Shown here: positions 1-6,037 of the stretch, one piece after another | Position numbering within the stretch: position 1 is the first letter of the stretch | Layout of the letters: each line of letters starts with the position of its first letter | Position numbers and translations under genes: made by a program | DNA from: Bacteroidia bacterium | GTDB lineage: Bacteria; Bacteroidota; Bacteroidia; NS11-12g; UBA955 | Assembly (NCBI GenBank): GCA_023254645.1 | Contig: JALRLA010000294.1 | Span: forward strand, 1 to 9,167 | Length of the DNA: 9,167 nucleotides | Direction of reading: 5' to 3' | The notes under the pieces: model-generated | What the model saw: only the letters and a program-made list of their open reading frames with translations | The model's database searches: none | Told to the model about the DNA's origin: nothing

Positions 1-4
1 GTCC

Positions 5-145
5 TCAATGGTTCTTTCTTTTAGAGTTGTAATAGTGTGCGTCTTTTGTGGTTTCATGCCAAGCTAATATGTAAAAGAATATGAATAGGGCTATTCCTAA
101 CCCTATTGCAAGAATAAAAAGAATGAGGAACAGATCAAGGCTCAC
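5..145 (-). CDS. Possible small single-span membrane protein (unrecognised)
   Basis: I do not recognise this protein. On the minus strand an open frame runs from 193 down to a TGA at 7-5. The only conventional start I see in it is a GTG at 145-143, giving 46 residues; there is no ATG. The product has one strongly hydrophobic segment at about residues 4-26 (rich in L, I, F, with GLGIAL in the middle), then a polar tail with several lysines, an arginine and histidines (ending KRKNH). That pattern fits a single-pass inner-membrane protein with a basic cytoplasmic tail. The base composition is more AT-rich than the flanking genes. Because it lacks a good start and faces a truncated gene head to head, it may be the 3' remnant of a longer gene. 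A chance reading frame is also possible. Confidence 0.35.
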   Translation of the reverse strand: MSLDLFLILFILAIGLGIALFIFFYILAWHETTKDAHYYNSKRKNH

Positions 146-148
146 TGA

Positions 149-814
149 GGTGATTGTCTCTGTCTGATTGGATTTTGCGATGATGATCGGGAACTAGCTT
201 TTGTATCTTGTCTGATTCCCTTGTTGGTATTGACTGCTGGCTGGCTGATGAATTTGCAAACTATGGGTGTCGGACATTATTCGTCGATGGGTATTTGCAA
301 CGCCGTGGAGTACAATTTGCCGTCTTATCAATCCGGGTTTCGATACGAAGAAACGGCTACCCACCCAGCTGAAGCGCTGTCCCATGCTCAGCAGGTCATT
401 CGAACGGTCACAATGGAAAATCCTTTGTCCGTTATGGGGGTTCACTTCAGAGGGGTACTGGTGGGATTGTTGGATCCAGGGCGATACGATGCATGGTCGT
501 TTTTGGGCGCGAGCGGAGATATGGGGGTGATGAAGGCCCTTAACGAAGGTCGCTGGCCAACTGGGGCTTCTTTAGGGGGGCTTGTTTACATGCTGTTGGG
601 TTCCGTCTTGAATCTGGTTTTTCTGTTCTTCATTATACGTGGTTTACAGCCTCAATTGGGCTATCGGCAGCACTTGTTTTTTGGACTGTTCTGCCTGCTA
701 TGGCTGGGCGTTGTCGGTCCCGTGGCTTCGGCGCGGTATACCCTGATTCTTTATCCGCTGTTGGCCCTGTGGTTCGCCGACGGATGGCAACGAACCTTTC
801 CATCACGAACATGA
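149..814 (+). pseudogene. C-terminal half of a GT39/ArnT-like membrane glycosyltransferase, 5' truncated
   Basis: The frame is open from 149, just after an in-frame TGA at 146-148. Possible starts are TTG 221 or ATG 248, but the protein reads like the C-terminal part of the polyprenyl-phosphate-sugar transferases (GT39, ArnT-like) common in Bacteroidota. In order it shows a membrane helix ending in a GWLMN motif, a GHYSSM segment followed by N and YN, a periplasmic stretch, the motif HFRGVLVGLLDPGRYD, two more hydrophobic segments, and a last helix introduced by GPVASARYTLILYP. Full-length members are roughly 450-550 residues, with the acidic catalytic residues in the first periplasmic loop. 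That half is absent: bases 1-148 have stops in all three plus-strand frames. The stop TGA at 812-814 overlaps the next gene's ATG. The remnant is probably inactive. Family assignment rests on recalled motif patterns, not on an alignment. Confidence 0.6.
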
Positions 815-1311
815 ACATTCTCATCATTAGCGATAACCACGGCCATTGGGATCAGCCCATATTGGAACAAGTCAATTGGGCGGACGAGGTTTGGCACGCG
901 GGCGATTGGCTTAATGACAGTTTGAAAATGGAAATCGATCGCTTGGGAAAACCCTTGTTTTCGGTGTATGGCAATGCTGATGGTCAAGACCTTCGAGTGC
1001 ATTACGATGAGTTCTTGGTATTGGAAAGGCAAGGAATTCGCATTCTAATGGTGCACATTGCCGGCAAAATAGGAGTGTATACGACAAAGGTAAGGGAGCG
1101 CATTGCTGAGCTGAAACCCGACTGGTTGGTGTGCGGTCATTCCCACATTTGCAAGGTTCAATTTGACCAGAGATTTCATCTAATGTATTTGAATCCAGGT
1201 GCTTGCGGATTGCAAGGGTTTCACAAAGTTCGAACGGCCTTGAGGTTAGTCTTGGAGGCTGGTAAACCCAAGACTTTGGAGGTCGTAGAATGGGAGCGAA
1301 AAAATCTATAA
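811..1311 (+). CDS. YfcE/MJ0936-type metallophosphoesterase
   Basis: A 166-residue cytosolic enzyme of the calcineurin-like phosphoesterase superfamily, small YfcE type. These bind two divalent metals and hydrolyse phosphodiesters or phosphomonoesters; the natural substrate here is unknown. The metal-ligand motifs are present in order: SDNHG (D8, H10; the family usually has SDTHG), AGD (D32), GNAD (N55), MVH (H82) and CGHSH (H110, H112), followed by LNPGA at 127-131. The length is normal for the family. I chose ATG 811 because the first motif begins 7 residues later, as is usual; the frame stays open upstream to 700 but that part reads the glycosyltransferase out of frame. ATG 811-813 overlaps the upstream TGA 812-814 (ATGA), so translation is probably coupled to the gene before it. 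No terminator is obvious between its TAA and the tRNA promoter. Confidence 0.9.
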   Translation: MNILIISDNHGHWDQPILEQVNWADEVWHAGDWLNDSLKMEIDRLGKPLFSVYGNADGQDLRVHYDEFLVLERQGIRILMVHIAGKIGVYTTKVRERIAELKPDWLVCGHSHICKVQFDQRFHLMYLNPGACGLQGFHKVRTALRLVLEAGKPKTLEVVEWERKNL

Positions 1312-1328
1312 AAAAATCTCATTCGTGC

Positions 1329-1360
1329 TTTGAAAAGATGTGGTTCTCAACATACATTTG
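1329..1360 (+). promoter_or_regulatory. Bacteroidota-type promoter for tRNA-Leu
   Basis: TTTG at 1329-1332, a 20-nt spacer, then TACATTTG at 1353-1360. This matches exactly the consensus described for the Bacteroidota primary sigma factor (TTTG about -33, TAnnTTTG about -7, spacer 19-21). Transcription would start near 1365, leaving a leader of about 15-18 nt before the mature tRNA 5' end at 1382. No other strong promoter lies between here and the hydrolase gene, so this is probably its promoter too. Confidence 0.75.
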
Positions 1361-1381
1361 CACTCCGTTCTGAAAGAGCAT

Positions 1382-1468
1382 GCCCAGGTGGCGGAATTGG
1401 TAGACGCGTTGGTCTCAAACACCAATGAGGTAACACTCGTACCGGTTCGACCCCGGTCCTGGGTACCA
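1382..1468 (+). tRNA. tRNA-Leu, anticodon CAA (reads UUG)
   Basis: An 87-nt class II tRNA with encoded CCA. The acceptor stem GCCCAGG pairs with CCTGGGT (first pair G-U), followed by discriminator A and CCA (1466-1468). The D stem is GCG/CGC around a GGTAGA-containing loop. The anticodon stem TTGGT/ACCAA encloses the loop CTCAAAC, so the anticodon is CAA. A long variable arm with a GAG/CTC stem is as expected for leucine. The T arm is ACCGG/CCGGT with loop TTCGACC. All stems pair. TTG is plainly the commonest leucine codon in the neighbouring genes, for example gldL and gldM. The 3' end lies 13 nt before the start codon of the hydrolase. Confidence 0.97.
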
Positions 1469-1481
1469 AATCGAACACAAA

Positions 1482-2321
1482 GTGTCGAAAAAACATTCTC
1501 TTCAGATCACAACAATCGACGGCCTCTCAATGGCCGTCGATTTGTTTATACCCGAGTTGGGCGATGGTCCCTTTCCGGTGTTGGTGTATGGCCACGGTTT
1601 CAAAGGTTTTAAGGATTGGGGTTTTATTCCCCATTTGCACGAGTTCTTCGAAGCTCACAATACGGCCATCATCACCTTCAATCATACCCACAACGGTGTG
1701 CAAGCTCGAGATTTTGATGATCTCGAACATTTTGCACGCAACACAGTAACGCAGGAATTGCGCGACATGGAGTCATTGGCCAAATGGATCAAGCAAGAAG
1801 CGAAATCCTACAACCTGCAACCCGATAACCTTAACTGGTTGGGTCACAGCCGAGGGGGTGCCAATGCCATTGTTTTTGCCTCCTTGCACCCCGATTACAT
1901 CCAGAAAGTCATTGCTTGGTCTCCGGTCTCTGATTATTTCCATTTGTTTAGAGGAATGGACCTAGAAAAGTGGAAGAAAGAGGGCAGAACCTTCATTGCA
2001 AATACCCGCACAGGTCAAGAAATGCCCCTCGATTATGTCATTTATGAAGATTTGGAGTCTCACGAGGAATACAGCGTCATTGACGCGGCCAGAGCCTTGG
2101 GTAGACCCCTGTTTCTGCTTCATGGAGATGCCGACCAGGTTGTGCCCATTTCTCATTCTCGATCCATTCACGGCTCCTGTTTGCACGCCATGATGCAGAC
2201 GCTTGAAGGTGCTGATCACACGTTCAATTGTTCCCATCCTTGTTCCGGTCCTGAAGAATTTTCCGAATCTCTTTGGCTCGCGATGGATGCCACTCAGGCA
2301 TTCTTAGATAGCGATTTTTAA
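1482..2321 (+). CDS. Alpha/beta hydrolase (dienelactone-hydrolase / S9 esterase-like)
   Basis: A 279-residue cytosolic alpha/beta-hydrolase with no signal peptide. The features appear in order: an N-terminal strand with the usual DG motif (T11-I12-D13-G14), the oxyanion-loop motif GHGFKGFKDWG (37-47), the nucleophile elbow GHSRGG (Ser123), the acid in HGDADQVVP (Asp218 most likely), and the base in GADHTF (His246). It probably cleaves an ester or peptide-like bond; the substrate cannot be told. I chose GTG 1482 because the DG strand at residues 9-21 is typical of the family and would be lost from the next start, ATG 1530. The start is only 13 nt after the tRNA, so the gene is likely co-transcribed with it. 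A strong hairpin sits in codons 11-22. The 3' end overlaps the convergent Sua5 gene by 3 nt. Confidence 0.88.
   Translation: MSKKHSLQITTIDGLSMAVDLFIPELGDGPFPVLVYGHGFKGFKDWGFIPHLHEFFEAHNTAIITFNHTHNGVQARDFDDLEHFARNTVTQELRDMESLAKWIKQEAKSYNLQPDNLNWLGHSRGGANAIVFASLHPDYIQKVIAWSPVSDYFHLFRGMDLEKWKKEGRTFIANTRTGQEMPLDYVIYEDLESHEEYSVIDAARALGRPLFLLHGDADQVVPISHSRSIHGSCLHAMMQTLEGADHTFNCSHPCSGPEEFSESLWLAMDATQAFLDSDF
1514..1547 (+). terminator. Terminator-like hairpin inside the hydrolase 5' coding region
   Basis: AATCGACGGCC (1514-1524) and GGCCGTCGATT (1532-1542) form a perfect 11-bp, GC-rich stem with a 7-nt loop, followed by a T-rich run (TTTGTTT, 1541-1547). This has the form of an intrinsic terminator and lies 46 nt after the tRNA 3' end. 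The same bases encode hydrolase residues 11-22, which fit the family. It may stop part of the tRNA transcripts and so lower hydrolase expression. It could instead be a coincidence of codon choice. Confidence 0.45.
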
Positions 2322-3274
2322 CGTTTCGCAGCCGCCCGTTTCAATCGGTCATTGATGGCCAGTCCCAATCCATGTTTTGGAGCCCATTCAATGTAAGCAT
2401 GGGCGTAACCCCATTTGTCTAGGTTGCGCAATACCGAGAATACTGAGGCTGCTGCTTCGCTCAATTCCCCATATTGGCTCAAGTAATAACCGTGTTGTGG
2501 CATTCCTTCTGGGAGCTTCTGGAAATAGACCACCGCTTGCTGATCATTCGGGTTGGGAGCCGAAGCACCGGGCTCGAATAAAGTAATGCCGCAATGAGGG
2601 CTGTAATGTTGCTCCAATTGCCCAGGTGCTTGAACTTTCTGGGAAACAGATACGGATTGAGTAATCGGCCCAACAACGGCTTCGATTTGTTCTTGTGTGA
2701 TGGCTCCCAATCGCAGCAAATGAAGTCCCGTTTCGTCCCATTTGACTATGGTGCTTTCGATGCCCACTTGACAAGGTCCTCCATCCAAGACGGCTTCAAT
2801 GCTTTCGCCCAATTGATCCAATACATGCTCGGCCGTAGTAGGGCTCACGTAGCCAAAGGGATTGGCCGATGGAGCGGCCAGCGGGAACTCGAGTAGATTC
2901 AAGAGTTCCAAGGTCAATGCATGTTGAGGCATTCGAATGCCCACAGTGGGCAAATCACTAGAGACGATATTGGGAACTCGATCCGATTTGGGAAGAACAA
3001 GGGTCAAGGGGCCAGGCCAAAAGGCTCGACTGAGTTTTTCGGCTTCATCGGGCCAATCCTGACAAAGCGACTTTGCTTGCTCCGTGCTCCCTATATGAAG
3101 AATCAACGGATCGAAGAAAGGGCGTTTTTTTGCCTCGAAAATTCGGGCAACCGCGTGATCATCTAAGCCGTTAGCCGCCAATCCGTAGACCGTTTCGGTT
3201 GGAATGGCTACCAACTGACCAGCCGACAACAGTTCAGCCGCCTCCACGGATTCAGTTAGGCGCTTGGCCCTCAT
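2318..3274 (-). CDS. L-threonylcarbamoyladenylate synthase, full-length Sua5 type
   Basis: A 318-residue Sua5-type enzyme. It makes threonylcarbamoyl-AMP from threonine, bicarbonate and ATP, the first step of the universal t6A37 tRNA modification; TsaD and partners then transfer the group to ANN-decoding tRNAs. The YrdC-like domain covers about residues 5-195, with PTETVYGLA (25-33), KKRPFFDPL (49-57), SANPFGYVSPT (136-146) and GIESTIV (171-177). A linker with APG and HYSP (216-226) leads to the C-terminal Sua5 domain (about 230-318), which ends in GLGLAINDRLKRAA. This is the two-domain form, longer than the roughly 190-residue TsaC/YrdC form. The ATG lies 2 nt after the stop of the upstream response regulator, so the two are very likely one operon, with Sua5 second. 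Its TAA overlaps the hydrolase TAA on the other strand. Confidence 0.93.
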   Translation of the reverse strand: MRAKRLTESVEAAELLSAGQLVAIPTETVYGLAANGLDDHAVARIFEAKKRPFFDPLILHIGSTEQAKSLCQDWPDEAEKLSRAFWPGPLTLVLPKSDRVPNIVSSDLPTVGIRMPQHALTLELLNLLEFPLAAPSANPFGYVSPTTAEHVLDQLGESIEAVLDGGPCQVGIESTIVKWDETGLHLLRLGAITQEQIEAVVGPITQSVSVSQKVQAPGQLEQHYSPHCGITLFEPGASAPNPNDQQAVVYFQKLPEGMPQHGYYLSQYGELSEAAASVFSVLRNLDKWGYAHAYIEWAPKHGLGLAINDRLKRAAAKR

Positions 3275-3276
3275 GC

Positions 3277-4632
3277 TTAACGGCGCTTTAGGTTGTACTT
3301 GTCAATCTTGTTGTACAAGTGGCTGCGCTGTATGTCAATTTCTGACGCGGTTTTGGCCACATTCCAACCGTTTTGAATCAGCTTGCGCTCGATGAAGACC
3401 TTTTCAGCCCAGTCACGGAAGTCTTGCAAGGTTCGGTACTCGTCAACCACTCCAAACGGATCGGCTCCGCGTTGAGCGGGATTGCTGTACATGTACACAT
3501 CTTCTCCGCTGATGGCCTCTCCACACAGAATCACCAAACGTTCCACAACGTTTCTCAATTCGCGAATGTTACCGGTCCAATTCACTTCTTTCAGCGCATC
3601 ATAGCCGTCGGGGGTGAAGGTTTTGAGGGCCAAGCCATTTTCGGCACAAATGTCTTCGAGGAAGTGTTCGGCGATGAGAACGATGTCTTCTTTTCTTTCG
3701 TTCAAGGTTGGAACGTGCATGAGAATCACCGACAAACGATGGTACAAGTCCATTCGGAATTGACCCTTCTCGATTTCTTCCAATAGATTCTTGTTGGTTG
3801 CCGCTACGATTCGTACATCGACCTTGATTTCTTTGTCACCACCCACACGGGTGATTTTGCCTTCCTGAATGGCGCGCAATACTTTGGCTTGAGCCGCCAT
3901 GCTCATGTCGCCAATTTCATCCAAAAACAAAGTTCCGCCATGGGCTTGCTCAAATTTTCCAATGCGCTGTTTGATGGCAGAGGTAAAAGCGCCTTTCTCG
4001 TGTCCGAAAAGCTCACTCTCGATCAATTCGGTAGGGATGGAGGCACAATTGACCTCGATCAGAGGCATTTCTGAACGCGCGCTTTTCTCGTGCAACCAAC
4101 GGGCGACCAGTTCTTTGCCCGTTCCATTTTCACCAGTGATGAGTACTCGAGCTTCTGTGGGTGCAACCTTCTCAATCGTCTCTTTGATTTTCGAGATGGC
4201 GGGAGTTTCTCCAATGATGTCAAAGGTTTTGGAAACTTTGCGCTTCAGTACCTTGGTTTCGGTTACCAAGTCGGTTCGCTCGATGGCATTGCGCAAGGTG
4301 ATGAGCAAGCGATTGAGATCGGGTGGTTTCGTGATGAAATCGAAAGCTCCTTTTTTGGTGGCATCGATGGCCATTTCTACGTTTCCATGACCCGAAATCA
4401 TCACAAAGGGCAATTCGGGTTTTAAAGCCAGGGAGCGCTCCAGTAATTCCATGCCATCCATTCCCGGCATTTTTACGTCGCACAAGACAACGTCGTAGTC
4501 GTTTTTCTGGATGTATTGATAGCCTTTCTGACCATCTTCAGCTAGAGTAACGTTGAAGTTTTCATACTCCAAGATCTCCTTGAGCGTTTCTCTGATAGGG
4601 GCTTCGTCGTCAATGACCAATATTTCTGCCAT
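3277..4632 (-). CDS. Sigma-54-dependent NtrC-family response regulator
   Basis: A 451-residue NtrC-type activator with all three domains. The receiver domain covers residues 1-120, with the acidic pair D8/D9, phosphoacceptor D52 (CDVKMPG), S80 and K102. The AAA+ domain covers about 138-370, with Walker A GENGTGKE (167-174), the sigma-54 contact loop GAFTSA (214-219; the classical form is GAFTGA, with the key Thr kept), Walker B GGTLFLDE (232-239), arginine motif RMDLYHRL (293-300) and WTGNIRELRN (352-361). A Fis-type helix-turn-helix ends the protein (about 421-448, SHLYNKIDKY). It should use ATP to open sigma-54 promoters after phosphorylation. No histidine kinase is adjacent, so partner and targets are unknown. 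It is divergent from porP and heads an operon with Sua5. ATG 4632 puts the receiver domain in its normal place. Confidence 0.95.
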   Translation of the reverse strand: MAEILVIDDEAPIRETLKEILEYENFNVTLAEDGQKGYQYIQKNDYDVVLCDVKMPGMDGMELLERSLALKPELPFVMISGHGNVEMAIDATKKGAFDFITKPPDLNRLLITLRNAIERTDLVTETKVLKRKVSKTFDIIGETPAISKIKETIEKVAPTEARVLITGENGTGKELVARWLHEKSARSEMPLIEVNCASIPTELIESELFGHEKGAFTSAIKQRIGKFEQAHGGTLFLDEIGDMSMAAQAKVLRAIQEGKITRVGGDKEIKVDVRIVAATNKNLLEEIEKGQFRMDLYHRLSVILMHVPTLNERKEDIVLIAEHFLEDICAENGLALKTFTPDGYDALKEVNWTGNIRELRNVVERLVILCGEAISGEDVYMYSNPAQRGADPFGVVDEYRTLQDFRDWAEKVFIERKLIQNGWNVAKTASEIDIQRSHLYNKIDKYNLKRR

Positions 4633-4653
4633 AAATCTGTCTTAAATAGAGTA

Positions 4654-4683
4654 CAAGGATAGGGGACAGGGAGTGGACACAAA
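4654..4683 (-). promoter_or_regulatory. Candidate promoter for the response regulator-Sua5 operon
   Basis: Read on the minus strand: TTTG (4683-4680), an 18-nt spacer, then TATCCTTG (4661-4654). This has one mismatch to TAnnTTTG and a spacer one base shorter than the usual 19-21. It would place the start of transcription about 15 nt before the ATG at 4632. A 5-bp inverted repeat (GTGGA 4673-4677, TCCAC 4684-4688) spans the -33 element and could be an operator, but it is short. Confidence 0.4.
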
Positions 4684-4776
4684 TCCACAGAAATCGGGCA
4701 CTTTTCCACCTTGAGGAGATTCTGCAATTCCAAGCTTCACGGGAAGTTCAAATTAATTGGACAGAGGAAGGAAATA

Positions 4777-4808
4777 TTTGGGAAATCCCTCTGATTGCGG
4801 TTTCTTTG
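4777..4808 (+). promoter_or_regulatory. Candidate promoter for porP
   Basis: TTTG at 4777-4780, a 20-nt spacer, then TTTCTTTG at 4801-4808, one mismatch from TAnnTTTG. Transcription would begin near 4812-4815, giving a leader of about 20 nt before ATG 4835. The spacing is ideal for the Bacteroidota primary sigma factor. I found no sigma-54 type (TGGCAC-N5-TTGCA) site in this intergenic region, so the divergent NtrC-type regulator is unlikely to act on porP through sigma-54 here. Confidence 0.5.
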
Positions 4809-4834
4809 TTATTCGGCTATAGTACGAATACTGC

Positions 4835-5953
4835 ATGCGCAAGAATACCTTTATCCAAACGGCAATGCTAATCGCGGGCTTGGGTGCTCTACCTCTGGTG
4901 GCACAGCAAGACCCGATGTATACGCACTTTACTTTCAACAAAGTGTTGTACAATCCGGCTTACGCTGGAGCTTCCGGTCAGTTTTGTTTGAATGCGATTA
5001 CCCACCAACAGTGGTTAGGATACGACGATGAATCTCCGTTCATCAAAACCCAAAGCGGTTTGCCTGTATCGGATAACATTGCTCGAAACATTGCTCCTAA
5101 AACAACTGGCGCTGGTTTTACAGCTCCGTTGCGCATGAAGTTGAAAGGCAACACCATTGATATCGGTGGTGTTTACGCCGGCTTCATCAGTGATCAAATC
5201 GCTTACGAAAACAATACGTACATGAAGTTTGGTTTGGCAGGCGCCTACAATTTGTCTAGCGGGGCCAATGTTCGTTTGGGGGTTGATTTTACATCATTGA
5301 CCAAAGAATTGGATGGTCAAGGACTTCGTTACCACGATCCTGGAGATCCATTGATTCCTACTGGAACTTCAGCCGATTCCCGCGTGACCATGGGCTTGGG
5401 GGCTTATTACAGTGATCCCAATATTATGGGAGGCGCTTGGGGCAGTTTGTCCATGACTCACCTGATGCCTCAAACTTTTGCCTATGGCCCAAGTGGAGCC
5501 ATCCAAATCACCACGGCTCGCCACTTGTATTTGGCTGGTGGTGTGCGCATGAACAATTTCATGGGCAATCCTTCCTTATCGCTAGATCCTGCATTTAAAA
5601 TTCGTACAGTCATGGGCAAGGGTGGATTGGTTAAACCTGAATTGGATCTTCAGGGAATTGCCAATTGGAACGATTTGTTCGCCGGCGGGTTGAATTTGCG
5701 ATCCTACGGAACGGGCTTAGATGCTCTTTCTGTCATCTTGGGTTATTATCCTCCACTCTTGGGCAATGCTGCTGGCCAGCAAAAGCTTCGTGTGGGATAT
5801 TCCTATGATATAACCATGTCTAACTTGGTGCGCAACAGCTTTGGTACTCATGAAGTTCAAGTGAATTATTGCTTCATGATCAGTTTGCCTGAACGCCCTG
5901 AAATCATTTACCGACACCCCCGTTGGATGGAGCATTCTCCAGAAATTGATTAA
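4835..5953 (+). CDS. porP: PorP/SprF family type IX secretion outer-membrane protein
   Basis: A 372-residue outer-membrane beta-barrel protein of the PorP/SprF family. A Sec signal peptide covers residues 1-23 (basic MRKN, hydrophobic core, cut after VA). It is followed by the family's hallmark N-terminus QQDPMYTHFTFNK and YNPAYAGA. The rest has alternating polar/apolar strands rich in Gly, Tyr and Phe, and a late NYCF strand typical of the family end, then a tail containing RHPRWM. The length is somewhat greater than the usual 300-350. In Porphyromonas PorP heads the porPKLMN operon and belongs to the type IX secretion machinery; SprF of Flavobacterium serves secretion of the adhesin SprB. 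Its position directly before gldK argues for the PorP role. Genomes often hold many paralogues, so the exact partner is inferred. It has its own promoter candidate. Confidence 0.88.
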   Translation: MRKNTFIQTAMLIAGLGALPLVAQQDPMYTHFTFNKVLYNPAYAGASGQFCLNAITHQQWLGYDDESPFIKTQSGLPVSDNIARNIAPKTTGAGFTAPLRMKLKGNTIDIGGVYAGFISDQIAYENNTYMKFGLAGAYNLSSGANVRLGVDFTSLTKELDGQGLRYHDPGDPLIPTGTSADSRVTMGLGAYYSDPNIMGGAWGSLSMTHLMPQTFAYGPSGAIQITTARHLYLAGGVRMNNFMGNPSLSLDPAFKIRTVMGKGGLVKPELDLQGIANWNDLFAGGLNLRSYGTGLDALSVILGYYPPLLGNAAGQQKLRVGYSYDITMSNLVRNSFGTHEVQVNYCFMISLPERPEIIYRHPRWMEHSPEID

Positions 5954-6003
5954 AAAAAGTTATTCACACACAATAAACATTTTAACTTGCCGTTATAATA
6001 CCC
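5954..6003 (+). other. Start of porP-gldK spacer with a DnaA-box-like 9-mer
   Basis: The spacer after the porP stop begins with an A-run and TTATTCACA at 5960-5968, which fits the bacterial DnaA-box form TTATNCACA. No terminator is visible directly after porP, so read-through into gldK is possible. I see no coding potential here. A role for the 9-mer is unproven; one box alone means little. Confidence 0.25.
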
Positions 6004-6037
6004 ACATGAAAACATGTCTTGCTTTATAAAGAGCAAG
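6004..6037 (+). repeat. Two adjacent palindromes in the gldK promoter region
   Basis: Two perfect inverted repeats lie back to back. The first is ACATG-AAAA-CATGT (6004-6017). The second is CTTGCT, an 8-nt loop, AGCAAG (6018-6037). The second covers the -33 element and spacer of the gldK promoter candidate; the first is immediately upstream. They could be operator sites for a dimeric regulator. As RNA the second hairpin followed by TATTTTTG also resembles a terminator for porP, about 65 nt past its stop. Confidence 0.45.

Noticed and set aside
161..217. 9-bp direct repeat TGTCTGATT (161-169 and 209-217), 48 bp apart, as a mobile-element footprint
   Set aside because: No inverted terminal repeats or transposase lie between or beside the copies, and a 9-bp repeat at this distance can be chance. 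It stays only as a weak hint near the possible breakpoint.
1340..1612. Plus-strand ORF of 90 codons across the tRNA
   Set aside because: It reads through the tRNA-Leu and then the hydrolase out of frame; the product resembles no family I know.
3899..4390. Plus-strand ORF of 163 codons opposite the response regulator
   Set aside because: It is the antisense shadow of the AAA+ and receiver regions, whose minus-strand motifs are complete.
4633..4834. Sigma-54 promoter (TGGCAC-N5-TTGCA) for porP
   Set aside because: No such site in the intergenic region. The TGGCAC strings I saw elsewhere lie inside genes and lack the -12 TTGC element at the right spacing.
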